From Phocicoccus schoeneichii (GTDB lineage Bacteria > Bacillota > Bacilli > Staphylococcales > Salinicoccaceae): a DNA stretch of 64,000 nt. Made by a program: the position numbers and the translations under genes. Positions within the stretch are counted from its first letter, which is position 1, and each line of letters begins with the position of its first letter. The DNA lies in NCBI RefSeq assembly GCF_014635565.1, contig NZ_BMDB01000004.1:124001-188000 (forward strand). Reading direction: 5' to 3'. The notes beneath the pieces are model-generated. The model made no database searches, was not told the DNA's origin, and saw only the letters and a program-made list of their open reading frames with translations. Below are positions 1 through 8,253 of this stretch, one piece after another.

Positions 1-3
1 TAA

Positions 4-882
4 TTAGTGTTTATCTGGTACGAAGAGGACTGCTTCTTTTTGGTACTCAACAGCTTTCATTAAATGTTGAGCAAGTACAGTTGTTGTGATTGCTCCAACC
101 CCACCTGGTACTGGAGTAATCATGCTTGCTTTTTCTTTAACATTTTCAAAATCAACGTCTCCGACCATCTTGCCTTCATCGTTAAAGTTGATACCAACGT
201 CAACAATGACTGCACCAGGTTTCACGTGTTGCTCTTGAATTAGATTGATCGCACCTGCACAGCTCACAATGATATCTGCATTCTTACAACTTTCTACGAG
301 ATCTTTAGTATGCAAGTTACAAGTCGTTACTGTCGCATTTTTGTTTAACATAAGTAGTGAAAGTGGCTTACCTACTACTGCACTTGCACCAACGACTGTT
401 ACGTTTTTACCTTCAAGCTCAACACCATAGAAATCAAGTAATTCCATTACAGCTGCTGGCGTACACGGTTCTAGTCGATCCGCTGCATTCGTCAACACTT
501 TGCCTAAGTTCATCACAGTAAGTCCGTCAATATCTTTATGTGAACGCATCACACGTGATGCTTTTGTGATGTCGATGTGTTTTGGAAGTGGTTGGAGTAA
601 AAGAATTCCGTGAACATCAACCGCCCAGTTCACTTCTTTAAACTTATCTAAAAATTCATTTTCAGAAATATCTTCTTTAAAGTGAAGTTGTTCTGTTTCG
701 ATCCCTAATTTTTCAAACCGTTTTATAGCTGCATTCTCATAAGAGATGGAGTCTTCTAAATCTCCTACACGTACAAAACATACTTTTGGTGAAATACCAA
801 TTCTTTTGGTTTCTTCAACTGCTTCTTTAATCTGTTCTGAAAGATGCGCAGCTACTTTTTTTCCATCGAGTAATTCTGCCAT
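4..882 (-). CDS. folD: Bifunctional methylenetetrahydrofolate dehydrogenase/cyclohydrolase FolD
   Basis: FolD interconverts methylene-, methenyl- and 10-formyl-tetrahydrofolate in the cytosol and supplies one-carbon units for purine and formyl-methionine synthesis. The 292-residue length is typical of the family. The substrate-binding Lys/Tyr region lies near the N-terminus (SYENAAIKR), followed by LLQPLPKHID, the NADP-binding stretch VVGASAVVGKP and the C-terminal signature PVPGGVGAIT. I chose the ATG giving MAELLDGKK at 882 because AGGAG lies just upstream; an upstream in-frame extension to 936 lacks family similarity. The gene is preceded on its strand by the rpmG terminator, so it is probably transcribed separately. 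The function is secure from sequence. Confidence 0.97.
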   Translation of the reverse strand: MAELLDGKKVAAHLSEQIKEAVEETKRIGISPKVCFVRVGDLEDSISYENAAIKRFEKLGIETEQLHFKEDISENEFLDKFKEVNWAVDVHGILLLQPLPKHIDITKASRVMRSHKDIDGLTVMNLGKVLTNAADRLEPCTPAAVMELLDFYGVELEGKNVTVVGASAVVGKPLSLLMLNKNATVTTCNLHTKDLVESCKNADIIVSCAGAINLIQEQHVKPGAVIVDVGINFNDEGKMVGDVDFENVKEKASMITPVPGGVGAITTTVLAQHLMKAVEYQKEAVLFVPDKH

Positions 883-949
883 TACACACACTCCTACTAG
901 TAATATTCTTAATTTAAGTATATCACAGTCGCTCACTAAGCCCTTCTCT

Positions 950-982
950 AAACAAAAAATACCATATCAAAATTGATATGGT
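950..982 (-). terminator. Rho-independent terminator of rpmG
   Basis: A perfect 10-bp inverted repeat (ACCATATCAA / TTGATATGGT, 961-982) is followed on the minus strand by ATTTTTTGTTT. It starts 16 nt after the rpmG stop codon and separates rpmG from folD. Confidence 0.85.
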
Positions 983-998
983 AAGTGAAAACTTTTAA

Positions 999-1148
999 TT
1001 ATTTAGTTTCACGGTGTAAAGTAACTTTGTTTAATCTTGGGCTATATTTTTTAAATTCAATACGCTCAGGATTATTACGTTTGTTTTTTGTAGTAATGTA
1101 ATTACGGTCACCTGTTTCAGTGCACTCTAAAATAACGTTAACGCGCAT
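999..1148 (-). CDS. rpmG: 50S ribosomal protein L33, zinc-independent (C-) type
   Basis: This encodes the 49-residue L33 of the large ribosomal subunit. Residues such as [15 protein letters not shown] and [15 protein letters not shown] are typical. Only one cysteine is present, so the four-Cys zinc ribbon of the C+ paralogue is absent and this form should not need zinc. The ATG at 1148 has AGGAGGG upstream; a longer reading frame to 1238 is not supported. The gene is divergent from a Zur-controlled zinc-uptake lipoprotein gene. Its own promoter is about 100 nt upstream of the start. The untranslated leader contains two short palindromes (GTGCC/GGCAC and ACTGGCCAGT) of unknown role. Confidence 0.96.
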   Translation of the reverse strand: MRVNVILECTETGDRNYITTKNKRNNPERIEFKKYSPRLNKVTLHRETK

Positions 1149-1253
1149 GGTTTTCCCTCCTAATAAACATGTCTCGTGATTATGCTTTTCAACTGGCCAG
1201 TTGATCATCAAAGGATGAACTGTGTGCCATAGGCACATTAAATCACTTTGTCT

Positions 1254-1282
1254 ATAATACAGGATTTCACGACTATTTTCAA
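1254..1282 (-). promoter_or_regulatory. Sigma-A type promoter of rpmG
   Basis: On the minus strand TTGAAA (1277-1282) is followed after exactly 17 nt by TATTAT (1254-1259). It lies 27 bp from the Zur box, so Zur may or may not influence it. Confidence 0.65.
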
Positions 1283-1300
1283 GTTTTTATTAAAAAATTA

Positions 1301-1329
1301 TTGCTTAATCGTAATCATTACGATATAAT
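1301..1329 (+). promoter_or_regulatory. Zur operator inside the promoter of the zinc-binding lipoprotein gene
   Basis: The palindrome TCGTAATCATTACGA (1309-1323) matches the Bacillus/Staphylococcus Zur box TCGTAATNATTACGA at every defined base. It fills the 17-nt spacer between a -35 element TTGCTT (1301-1306) and a perfect -10 TATAAT (1324-1329). Zinc-loaded Zur bound here would block RNA polymerase directly, so the downstream gene should be derepressed under zinc starvation. Confidence 0.9.
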
Positions 1330-1360
1330 TTAAAACCGTAAGCAATAAGGAGGTCAATTT

Positions 1361-2362
1361 ATGAAATTTAAAGCTTTTTTAATTTTATCTATCACTTTAC
1401 TTCTCGCAGCCTGTGGCACGGGAGATAAAAACACGAAAACAGATGGAAACAAGCTACATATATACACAACAGTGTTTCCACTCTATAGCATGACAAAAGA
1501 AATCGGCGGAGATACTGTAGAAGTTGAATCTGTATACCCTGAAAACGTCAACATTCACTCATACGAGCCGTCTCAAAAAGATATTTTAAGCTATGCTGAA
1601 GGAGATTTATTTGTATTTACAAATGAAGAACTCGACCCACTCGCCAAAAAAATTAATGACACAATCGGTTCCCACACAAAATCACTTGCGGCATTCTCTT
1701 CTGAAGATAAACTGATTGAAAACGATCATAATCATGAAGGAGAATCAGAAGAAGAACACGCTGAACACGAGCATGAAGACGAAGAAGCACATGATCACGG
1801 AGATGAAGAATCTCACGACCATAGTCACGACGGACACGACCATGGTGCGCACGATCCGCACGTTTGGTTAGATCCGAACCTTGCACTAGAAATGGCCGAG
1901 AATATCACAAAAACATTATCTGAAATGAAACCCGAACATAAAGAACTGTATGAAAAGAACTTTAACAGATTAAAAGATGAGCTCGTTCAGATGGACAAAG
2001 ATTTAAAAGACGCAACGAAAAATGCTGATGGTAAAACAGTGTATATCTCACATGAATCTATCGGATACCTTGCAGACAGATATCATTTTGAACAAGTCGG
2101 AATTAGCGGTCTAAACAATGAAGAACCATCACAAAAAGCGCTCACTGAGATGGTCACACACATTAACGAAGAAAAAATTCCATACATTCTTTATGAACAA
2201 AACGTATCATCACGCGTTACAGATATGATTGGTAGAGAAACAGAAACAGAATTTCTGCCTTTCCATAACTTAGAAACTTTGACAGATAAAGACCCAGAAG
2301 ACGCAACATATCAAAGCATGATGAATAAAAACATCGAAAGTTTAAAAGAAGTATTGAAATAA
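1361..2362 (+). CDS. adcA: Zinc-binding ABC transporter substrate lipoprotein (ZnuA/AdcA type)
   Basis: This is an extracytoplasmic metal-binding lipoprotein of the cluster 9 (ZnuA/AdcA/TroA) family, 333 residues. A signal peptide ends in the lipobox LLLAAC, with Cys near residue 18. A long His/Asp/Glu-rich loop (about residues 123-167, many HxH and HDH motifs) is diagnostic of zinc-specific members, followed by HDPHVWLDP. Later conserved parts include HESIGYLADRY and YEQNVSSRV. The start has AAGGAGG at good spacing. A perfect Zur box sits in its promoter. The ATPase and permease partners (AdcB/C or ZnuB/C) are not adjacent and must lie elsewhere. It lacks the C-terminal ZinT domain found in some AdcA proteins. 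Confidence 0.93.
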   Translation: MKFKAFLILSITLLLAACGTGDKNTKTDGNKLHIYTTVFPLYSMTKEIGGDTVEVESVYPENVNIHSYEPSQKDILSYAEGDLFVFTNEELDPLAKKINDTIGSHTKSLAAFSSEDKLIENDHNHEGESEEEHAEHEHEDEEAHDHGDEESHDHSHDGHDHGAHDPHVWLDPNLALEMAENITKTLSEMKPEHKELYEKNFNRLKDELVQMDKDLKDATKNADGKTVYISHESIGYLADRYHFEQVGISGLNNEEPSQKALTEMVTHINEEKIPYILYEQNVSSRVTDMIGRETETEFLPFHNLETLTDKDPEDATYQSMMNKNIESLKEVLK

Positions 2363-2374
2363 AACTTTACACCA

Positions 2375-2412
2375 AAAACTCCCACCAGTATTTAAATACT
2401 GGTGGGAGTTTT
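2375..2412. terminator. Bidirectional Rho-independent terminator
   Basis: A perfect 19-bp inverted repeat (AAAACTCCCACCAGTATTT and its complement) starts 12 nt after the adcA stop. A/T tracts on both sides let it serve adcA and the convergent minus-strand small membrane gene. Confidence 0.9.
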
Positions 2413-2424
2413 ACTTTTCAAGGA

Positions 2425-2598
2425 TTAAACACCTTGTTCTGTTTCCATTTCCTCACGAATACGTGCTGTAAATTCTTGTATTTCTTTAATGTCTTTCTTA
2501 ACAACAAAGTATACAATTGCGCCAACTACTGCGCCAATTACTGACAGCACTAATAACACTTTAAATACGAGTCCAAATACACTTTTAATAAATTCCAT
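2425..2598 (-). CDS. Small single-span membrane protein, unknown function
   Basis: A 57-residue protein with one hydrophobic segment (about residues 9-31, rich in Val, Leu and Gly) followed by a charged amphipathic tail (KKDIKEIQEFTARIREEME). The start at 2598 has GGAGGAG upstream and lies inside the last codons of the NUDIX gene (14-bp overlap), which indicates translational coupling. I do not recognise the family; the layout suggests a membrane-anchored coiled tail. It is almost certainly co-transcribed with the NUDIX gene. Confidence 0.75.
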   Translation of the reverse strand: MEFIKSVFGLVFKVLLVLSVIGAVVGAIVYFVVKKDIKEIQEFTARIREEMETEQGV

Positions 2599-2992
2599 AT
2601 TTTTTCTCCTCCATGATTCGTTCAATTGCAGGAATATCTGCAGGTGCAAATTCTAATTTCCCTAATTCCGAGACTTTTAACCATTTTTTATCGATATGTT
2701 CTAATAATTTTATGTCTCCATCGATAATTTTTGAGTAAAATGTTGTAAGTTCCACTGTTCCAAAATCATATTTATATTCTGTTGTTGTTATTTTATCGAG
2801 CACTTCAATTTCGCAATCCATTTCTTCCAAGAGTTCTCTTTTTAAGGCGACTTTTGGATCTTCTCCTGGTTCAACCTTGCCACCAGGAAATTCCCACATT
2901 AATGGCAATGTCTTGCCCTCTGGTCTTTGTGCACATAAAATTTCGCCTTGTTCATTTATAATTACGGCGCCAACCACAACAATTTTCTTCAT
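2585..2992 (-). CDS. NUDIX hydrolase, MutT-like (deoxy)nucleoside triphosphate pyrophosphohydrolase
   Basis: A 135-residue NUDIX protein. The Nudix box spans about residues 37-59 (GGKVEPGEDPKVALKRELLE followed by E and M), matching Gx5Ex7REUxEExGU. The N-terminus VVVGAVIINEQGEILCAQRP is typical of MutT-type 8-oxo-dGTP-cleaning enzymes, so a role in sanitising oxidised nucleotides is likely, though substrate range in this family is broad. It overlaps the small membrane gene downstream and sits 3 nt after the alcohol dehydrogenase gene, consistent with one operon. Confidence 0.9.
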   Translation of the reverse strand: MKKIVVVGAVIINEQGEILCAQRPEGKTLPLMWEFPGGKVEPGEDPKVALKRELLEEMDCEIEVLDKITTTEYKYDFGTVELTTFYSKIIDGDIKLLEHIDKKWLKVSELGKLEFAPADIPAIERIMEEKKYGIY

Positions 2993-2995
2993 AAT

Positions 2996-4099
2996 CTACT
3001 TCCTATTCAATAGTTCAACAAGTTCAGCTTCATTTAACTGAACAATATTGTTTTTCATATTTGCTTGTAACAATGCATCCTCTGCTATAGCTGCAAGATG
3101 TTTTTTATCTATTCCAAGTGCATCAAATGTCGTTCGTAAGCCTATAGATTTTTTTAACTCATTGAATGCATCTAACATTTCATCTACCGATAAAAACCCT
3201 AAAGACTTCGCGATTTCTTCAAGACGCGGGTCTTCTTCACTATTAATTTTGTACCATAAATCAACCGTCAACGCGCACGCTTCACCGTGAGGCACACCAA
3301 ATTCCGATGTTAAATAATAGCTGACTGCATGAGAGCCACTTGTACCAGTTTGACTGAACGCTTGACCTACAAGCATCGTCGCAAGAGATAACGCATGACG
3401 CCCTTCTCTATTATTTTCACCATCATATACTGATTTTAAGTGTTTGAATGCGAGACGTAAAGCTTCCGTTGCGAGTGTATCAGAATAAGGATTGTGCTTG
3501 ACGTTACCAATCGCATCAAACGCGTGACACATAATGTCAATTCCAGAAATTGCAGTAACACCCTTCGGACATGTGTATGTAAGCTCTGGATCGATAATCG
3601 CAAGATCCGCAAATACTTCAGGACCATTCGTTGGCAACTTTTTACCAATTGTATGATCACTGATGACTGCAGAATTCGTCACTTCACTGCTCGAGCCGCT
3701 CGTTGTCGGAATAAGGATCAGAGGTACTCTTGTTCGACTCTTTTCACTTATAACCTTACGCGCTGAAAGTCCCATTGCAGCGCCGATAGACGCAACCTTA
3801 GTGGCATCCATGACAGAACCCCCACCAATACCGATTAAGGCATCCGCATTTGTGTTATTCATCATTTCGATAATCGTGTCCACATTCTCCATTGTTGGAT
3901 TCTCTTCAATACCGACTACAGTACCTAATACACGATTATCAAGTTGTGACTCAATCACACGAAGAATGCAGTTTTGTTTCGCAGAATTACCCGCGACAAT
4001 CACAAAATTATACCCCTCATAGCCCTCCAATAGAGTCTCAAGATCACCAATCAATCCCTCACCAAACTTAATATTCACAGGATGAAATAACTTAAACAA
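2996..4099 (-). CDS. Iron-containing (group III) alcohol dehydrogenase
   Basis: A 367-residue NAD(P)-dependent, metal-containing alcohol dehydrogenase. The nucleotide-binding GGGSVMDATK is near residue 93, and PTTSGSSSEVTNSAVI near residue 131. Metal-ligand histidines are visible in the HAFDA segment near residue 192 and in the later PHGEACAL segment. The substrate cannot be fixed; butanol-type or lactaldehyde-type activity is possible. The start is a TTG at 4099, because no in-frame ATG is available upstream; an out-of-frame ATG sits at 4104. The ribosome binding site is weak. It lies upstream of the NUDIX gene in the same direction. Confidence 0.88.
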   Translation of the reverse strand: MFKLFHPVNIKFGEGLIGDLETLLEGYEGYNFVIVAGNSAKQNCILRVIESQLDNRVLGTVVGIEENPTMENVDTIIEMMNNTNADALIGIGGGSVMDATKVASIGAAMGLSARKVISEKSRTRVPLILIPTTSGSSSEVTNSAVISDHTIGKKLPTNGPEVFADLAIIDPELTYTCPKGVTAISGIDIMCHAFDAIGNVKHNPYSDTLATEALRLAFKHLKSVYDGENNREGRHALSLATMLVGQAFSQTGTSGSHAVSYYLTSEFGVPHGEACALTVDLWYKINSEEDPRLEEIAKSLGFLSVDEMLDAFNELKKSIGLRTTFDALGIDKKHLAAIAEDALLQANMKNNIVQLNEAELVELLNRK

Positions 4100-4109
4100 G
4101 ACATATCAC

Positions 4110-4448
4110 TCATTTCTTCTTCACATTATATACTTGTCTCTCAAATCTCACACTGAACGGAATAAAGATAAAGATCAGTGGTAGTATGAGTGCAGCGCTC
4201 AAGATCACTTTTGTCCAATGGAGCCACGGTGCTTGTGGGATTATAAATATCACAAATATGAGTACAAGTATTAGCGCTAAATATTCATAGATCATCGTCA
4301 TTGTTGACGGCTCTAAATACTCTCCACACTTCGGGCATTTCGTTCTTGACCTTGGCTTAATAACATAACCAAGTAGGCGTTCTTTATACGTCCATTCATG
4401 CTTACAATACGGACACACGCCGACCTTATTTTTATTCTGATTCGCCAT
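4110..4448 (-). CDS. Zinc-ribbon membrane protein (CxxC...CxxC type)
   Basis: A 112-residue protein. An N-terminal zinc-ribbon pair (CPYC near residue 13 and CPKC near residue 38) is followed by two strongly hydrophobic segments (about residues 53-71 and 80-100). This layout matches a family of small staphylococcal membrane proteins carrying a CXXC-x20-CXXC element. No function is known to me. It precedes the alcohol dehydrogenase gene by 10 nt in the same direction and may share its transcript. The ATG at 4448 has a GGAAGTC-type ribosome binding site. Confidence 0.78.
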   Translation of the reverse strand: MANQNKNKVGVCPYCKHEWTYKERLLGYVIKPRSRTKCPKCGEYLEPSTMTMIYEYLALILVLIFVIFIIPQAPWLHWTKVILSAALILPLIFIFIPFSVRFERQVYNVKKK

Positions 4449-4505
4449 AATGACTTCCTTTCAATCTATGCTAAACTATATTTAAAAGATAAAATAGGTG
4501 ATTCC

Positions 4506-4685
4506 ATGAAACTCGAACTACAAAAATCGTTTAATGTCTTACTAATTGTCATCGCACTCGGTGCAATCTATTACTTTATTGCACCTCATGTTGCCGGTCT
4601 ATTAAAAATCGCAATCATCGTATTATTCATTGTGATCGCCCTATACTCTCTTTCTACAATATTCAAAAGAGAGTACGATGAATAA
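4506..4685 (+). CDS. Small two-span membrane protein
   Basis: A 59-residue protein with two hydrophobic segments (about residues 10-27 and 31-50) and a charged C-terminus (KREYDE). The ATG at 4506 follows ATAGGTGATT. Its TAA ends at 4685, directly abutting the stop codon of the convergent CapA-like gene, so the two transcripts must overlap or share a terminator. I do not recognise the family. Confidence 0.65.
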   Translation: MKLELQKSFNVLLIVIALGAIYYFIAPHVAGLLKIAIIVLFIVIALYSLSTIFKREYDE

Positions 4686-5774
4686 CTACTCAAGATAAGG
4701 TACGACTTCTAACTTATCTGTATAAGTCTTCATATGAGATTCTACGTCTTTATAGACTAGAGGCATTTCTGCATCGTTTAAAGGAATCAGATTAAAGTCT
4801 TCATACTCATTACTCTTAACATACGTTGGCATAAATCTTACTTTTGGTACCATTACTGTGGTACCAATTTTTTTAACTTCAAAATCAAAGATACCACCAA
4901 GTTTTGTATTTAACGTCTGTTGTGCACTAAAGAAGTTCGACATTGAATACGCAATTGGCACTTCTCTACCATCTGATGTTTCATATATATCAACCGGTTG
5001 TAGTGTATGCGGATGTGACGCAATAATTAAATCTACGCCCGCTTCAGCAATCTGTTCATACATTCTACGATCTGCTTCTTCGGGGAATTCTGCGTACTCT
5101 ACACCTCTATGCATGCTGATAATCTGCACATCCGATACTTCTTTTAACTTCTCAACATCTTCTAAAATTAAGTCTAAATAATCATAATTCACTAAATAGT
5201 CTTGTCCTTCTGGAGTTTCGATGCCGTTTGTGCCATATGTATAACCACTCATGCCCACTTTAAGACCATTCACCAGAAAGACGCGCATGCGGTTCATATC
5301 TTCTTCTGAGATATTTGCACCCACGTAATCAATACCACGTTCTTTCAAACGTTCAACTGTCTTTAAAACACCATCTGTACTTCTATCTAAGATATGGTTA
5401 TTCGCTAAGTTTACGACATCTGCATGTAAGTATTCTAATAGATCCGCCACTTCTTCTGGTGCGTTAAATGTAGGATATCCACTTAGTCCGAGCTCTTCCC
5501 CACCAATTGGTGTTTCTTGGTTTAAATACACAAAATCAGCGTCTTTTAGATATGGTTCAATCGATTTAACCCTTGAATTGAAGTCATAACTACCGTCATC
5601 TTGTTTCACATCTTCATATAAATAATCGTGGACAAGTATGTCTCCAGTTGCTCTAAAGTCAAAAGACTTTACTGGAGACAAATCCACAAAATTCGATGAT
5701 CCTACGCTCTGTAATCCAGATGTTGTTGCTGACATTGTGCTCACAAGTAACACAGATAACAATGATTTAAACAT
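4686..5774 (-). CDS. CapA/PgsA-family metallophosphatase-like exported protein
   Basis: A 362-residue member of the CapA family, related to the poly-gamma-glutamate synthesis factor CapA/PgsA. A signal-peptide-like start (MFKSLLSVLLVSTMSA) precedes the calcineurin-like fold: TGDILVHD near residue 44, LNQETPIGG near residue 104, NLANNHILDRS near residue 141, and SHPHTLQPVDIY near residue 254. No other pgs/cap polymerase genes are nearby, so it is probably a stand-alone envelope enzyme and not part of capsule synthesis. The M23 endopeptidase gene ends 2 nt upstream of this start, suggesting joint expression for wall-related work. Confidence 0.88.
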   Translation of the reverse strand: MFKSLLSVLLVSTMSATTSGLQSVGSSNFVDLSPVKSFDFRATGDILVHDYLYEDVKQDDGSYDFNSRVKSIEPYLKDADFVYLNQETPIGGEELGLSGYPTFNAPEEVADLLEYLHADVVNLANNHILDRSTDGVLKTVERLKERGIDYVGANISEEDMNRMRVFLVNGLKVGMSGYTYGTNGIETPEGQDYLVNYDYLDLILEDVEKLKEVSDVQIISMHRGVEYAEFPEEADRRMYEQIAEAGVDLIIASHPHTLQPVDIYETSDGREVPIAYSMSNFFSAQQTLNTKLGGIFDFEVKKIGTTVMVPKVRFMPTYVKSNEYEDFNLIPLNDAEMPLVYKDVESHMKTYTDKLEVVPYLE

Positions 5775-5776
5775 AA

Positions 5777-6637
5777 TTAGACACCTCTCACAGTTTCTGC
5801 TTGAACTGGTTCTTTTTCATAATCTTTAAATCTAATTCTTAATGAGTTTGAATCTACTAAATCTCTGCCATCCGTCACTTGGAAATGCAAATGCGGTTCA
5901 TTTGAAGCTCCACTATTACCTGCAAATCCGAGCAAATCGCCTTGTTCCACTGTATCTCCCACTCTTACTACAATACTGCCTGCTTGTAAATGCGCGACCA
6001 TGCTGTATTCATCATTTTCATGTTTAAGGACAACCGCATTCCCCATCGGTTGTTCCATATTTGGAATTCCTATAAAATTATCTGGTTGATGCAGATAAAC
6101 ATCCACGACCTCACCTTTTAACGGTGCAACAACATCTTTACCATACGTAAAATAGCTCGAGAGCTTTTTCTCTAATCCATTATGAACATGTCCAGAAATC
6201 GACTGTACTAAATCGTAAGCATAGCGCTGGTTTTTATATGGATAATGGTAGTTTAAGAACGCATTTGTACCACCCCATAAAACGAACCACTCGTCATTAA
6301 TCGGAAACTTATATTCATTTTTTGTATAGTCATCGTCCGTTTCATACTGCTCATGAAAATCAAATTGGATACCACCAATTTCCCCATTCTGATGAAACAC
6401 AGCGGTAATCATATGCGTGTCGTTATCATCTATAAAACAATACCTGTCTACCTTGTAGTGAATTGAGTTGTGAAATTTTAATTCAAAATCCCCACTATTA
6501 TTCTTAAAGTCATTCGCATAAGTGACGAATTCTTCTTCACTCATGAGTGACTGATAATCCTTTGTAGATGCTTGATATAAGATATTGAAATGTCTTTCAT
6601 TAAAAAGCTTTACAAAATCTTCTGGTAATACCTTCAT
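5777..6637 (-). CDS. M23-family metallopeptidase (peptidoglycan endopeptidase-like)
   Basis: A 286-residue protein. The N-terminal part (about residues 1-100) resembles a DUF3887-like domain, and the C-terminal half is a LasA/lysostaphin-fold M23 domain: YGKDVVAPLKGEVV, VLKHENDEYSMVAHLQAGS, and GNSGASNEPHLHFQV near the end. The HLHFQ motif and the histidine of AHLQ are present. The usual first zinc ligand HxxxD appears as QRYAYDL, so the His is replaced while the Asp remains. No signal peptide is visible. It is probably co-transcribed with the CapA-like gene. Catalytic activity is therefore uncertain. Confidence 0.85.
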   Translation of the reverse strand: MKVLPEDFVKLFNERHFNILYQASTKDYQSLMSEEEFVTYANDFKNNSGDFELKFHNSIHYKVDRYCFIDDNDTHMITAVFHQNGEIGGIQFDFHEQYETDDDYTKNEYKFPINDEWFVLWGGTNAFLNYHYPYKNQRYAYDLVQSISGHVHNGLEKKLSSYFTYGKDVVAPLKGEVVDVYLHQPDNFIGIPNMEQPMGNAVVLKHENDEYSMVAHLQAGSIVVRVGDTVEQGDLLGFAGNSGASNEPHLHFQVTDGRDLVDSNSLRIRFKDYEKEPVQAETVRGV

Positions 6638-6667
6638 TGTTTCACCTCATTTATTAAAGTGTACAAA

Positions 6668-6702
6668 AAAAAGACTTTAAAATCACGTTTTAAAGTCTTT
6701 TT
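6668..6702 (-). terminator. Rho-independent terminator of the siderophore-lipoprotein gene
   Basis: A perfect 15-bp inverted repeat (AAAAAGACTTTAAAA, 6668-6682, and its complement 6688-6702) has a 5-nt loop and an adjoining A/T tract. It lies just after the minus-strand gene ending at 6706. Confidence 0.85.
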
Positions 6703-6705
6703 AGA

Positions 6706-7623
6706 TTATTTAAGTGCATCAATAATTTCTTTTGTTTGACCTTCTACAGAAATTAAATCATTTGTTCTAAAGTCATCGAGATTCATAATTACGACGCGTG
6801 ACTCATCCATACCCGCTTCATTCTTAACTTTAGTTTTTAGGGTTTTTGGATCTTCATTTGAACTGATAAACACATAATCAGCTTCAAAATCTTTCAATTG
6901 ATCTAGTGACTCTACCGTCGTCGCATTGTTTTCCATGAGACGTTTGGCTTCTTTATTCAGATTAAATCCTAAGACATCATAGATTGCTTCAGTCCCAAAG
7001 CTACCGAATTTAGGTACCGCTTGATAGCCACCATCGATTTCAGTTAAAACAACTGCATCATATTCACTCGCATTAAATGGTAAACCACGTTTCAATTCTG
7101 TCATCGTCGTCATCCATTCATCAATGATGTCTTTCGCTTCTTGTTCCTTATTTAACATCACACCTAAATGATAGAAATGAGTTAAATAGACGCGTTTCTT
7201 ATAAGGGCTTAAAAAACTTGAGTTATATATCATCTCTATTGTTGGTGCGATATCGACGTATTCACTCGAATAATCATCTGGTGCGTAGGTAATGATTAAG
7301 TCAGGATCTAATGTCTTAATATGATCTAAATCACCAGGTGTAATAAACGCTACATCCTTCAAGTTTTCCTCTATATACTTATTCTCTTTAAGTATTTCAT
7401 TAACACCAGCAGGCTTTACACCGAGTAAATGTGCATTCAGTGGATCTGTAGCGCGAAATAATAACGCGCGTTCCACGTCATATGGAATTTCTAATTCTCC
7501 TGCTTGCTCTACTGTAATTGTTCGCTTGTTTTCTTCTTTATTACTACTCACTTCTTGATACGTACTACATGCACTGAGTACAAGTGTCGCTGCGAAGATA
7601 ATTAACATTAATAATTTTTTCAT
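6706..7623 (-). CDS. Iron(III)-siderophore type ABC transporter substrate-binding lipoprotein
   Basis: A 305-residue periplasmic-binding-protein type lipoprotein. The signal peptide ends in the lipobox LVLSAC (Cys near 19). The fold is the FecB/FhuD/BtuF type: GVKPAGV, then DPDLIITYAPDDY, a helical linker, and a C-terminal lobe ending VEGQTKEIIDALK. The ligand is likely a ferric siderophore or a related chelate, but cannot be specified. Its permease and ATPase are not in the neighbourhood. The ATG at 7623 overlaps the TGA of the upstream VanZ-like gene (ATGA), so the pair is translationally coupled. I saw no Fur box upstream. Confidence 0.88.
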   Translation of the reverse strand: MKKLLMLIIFAATLVLSACSTYQEVSSNKEENKRTITVEQAGELEIPYDVERALLFRATDPLNAHLLGVKPAGVNEILKENKYIEENLKDVAFITPGDLDHIKTLDPDLIITYAPDDYSSEYVDIAPTIEMIYNSSFLSPYKKRVYLTHFYHLGVMLNKEQEAKDIIDEWMTTMTELKRGLPFNASEYDAVVLTEIDGGYQAVPKFGSFGTEAIYDVLGFNLNKEAKRLMENNATTVESLDQLKDFEADYVFISSNEDPKTLKTKVKNEAGMDESRVVIMNLDDFRTNDLISVEGQTKEIIDALK

Positions 7624-8174
7624 TTGCTCTTCCTACCAAAGTATACGTCATATATTTGTTCTATCTTTAAAAATAATACTCCTATAATTATACCAATAAT
7701 CGTACCAATTACATTTAAAATCACATCATCTATGTTTGACGTACGTCCAATAGGAAAAATAAATTGTAGTGTTTCTATTAAGCATGAAACAGCCATCCCT
7801 ATTAGTGATACTAGAAGTTCTTTTCTTAACACCAAGTACATAAAGAAACCGAACGGCATAAATAACACAATGTTCATGATGATGTTATTAAAAATAGCTT
7901 CTCGTGTTGCATAGTCTAACATGTCTCTAATGGTTCCGAATGGTGTTAAATTCAAAGAATGACTTTCTATTGAAGTTGGCATCATCGTTACTAAGAACAT
8001 GCCTAGGAGTGTCACGACGAGTCCAAAATAAGTACTAAACTGTAAGATGCGTTTAAAATTATTCAGCTTATATCCCATTTTGTAGTTGATATACAGCAAT
8101 ACAAATAAAAAAATCATCACTGCAATAATAAAAATTGGGATAATTGGTTTAAATGCTTCTAATAAAATTTGCAA
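7620..8174 (-). CDS. VanZ-like family membrane protein
   Basis: A 184-residue membrane protein with about five hydrophobic segments and the VanZ-family C-terminal pattern (NIIMNIVLFMPFGFF, CLIETLQFIFPIGR, NIDDVILNVIGTIIG). VanZ itself gives low-level teicoplanin resistance; the role of chromosomal relatives is mostly unknown. I place the start at a TTG (8174) preceded by GGAGAAAG. A longer open frame reaching 8453 only mirrors the divergent ABC gene. It overlaps the downstream siderophore-lipoprotein gene by 4 nt. Confidence 0.82.
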   Translation of the reverse strand: MQILLEAFKPIIPIFIIAVMIFLFVLLYINYKMGYKLNNFKRILQFSTYFGLVVTLLGMFLVTMMPTSIESHSLNLTPFGTIRDMLDYATREAIFNNIIMNIVLFMPFGFFMYLVLRKELLVSLIGMAVSCLIETLQFIFPIGRTSNIDDVILNVIGTIIGIIIGVLFLKIEQIYDVYFGRKSK

Positions 8175-8253
8175 GGTCTTTCTCCAATCTATATATCTAA
8201 AAACTATATCATAAATTATGGTAAACTGAAAATAACTTAAAGGAGTGAACTGC

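Noticed and set aside
8175-8253. Fur box upstream of the VanZ-siderophore lipoprotein pair
   Set aside because: No adequate match to the GATAATGATAATCATTATC pattern.
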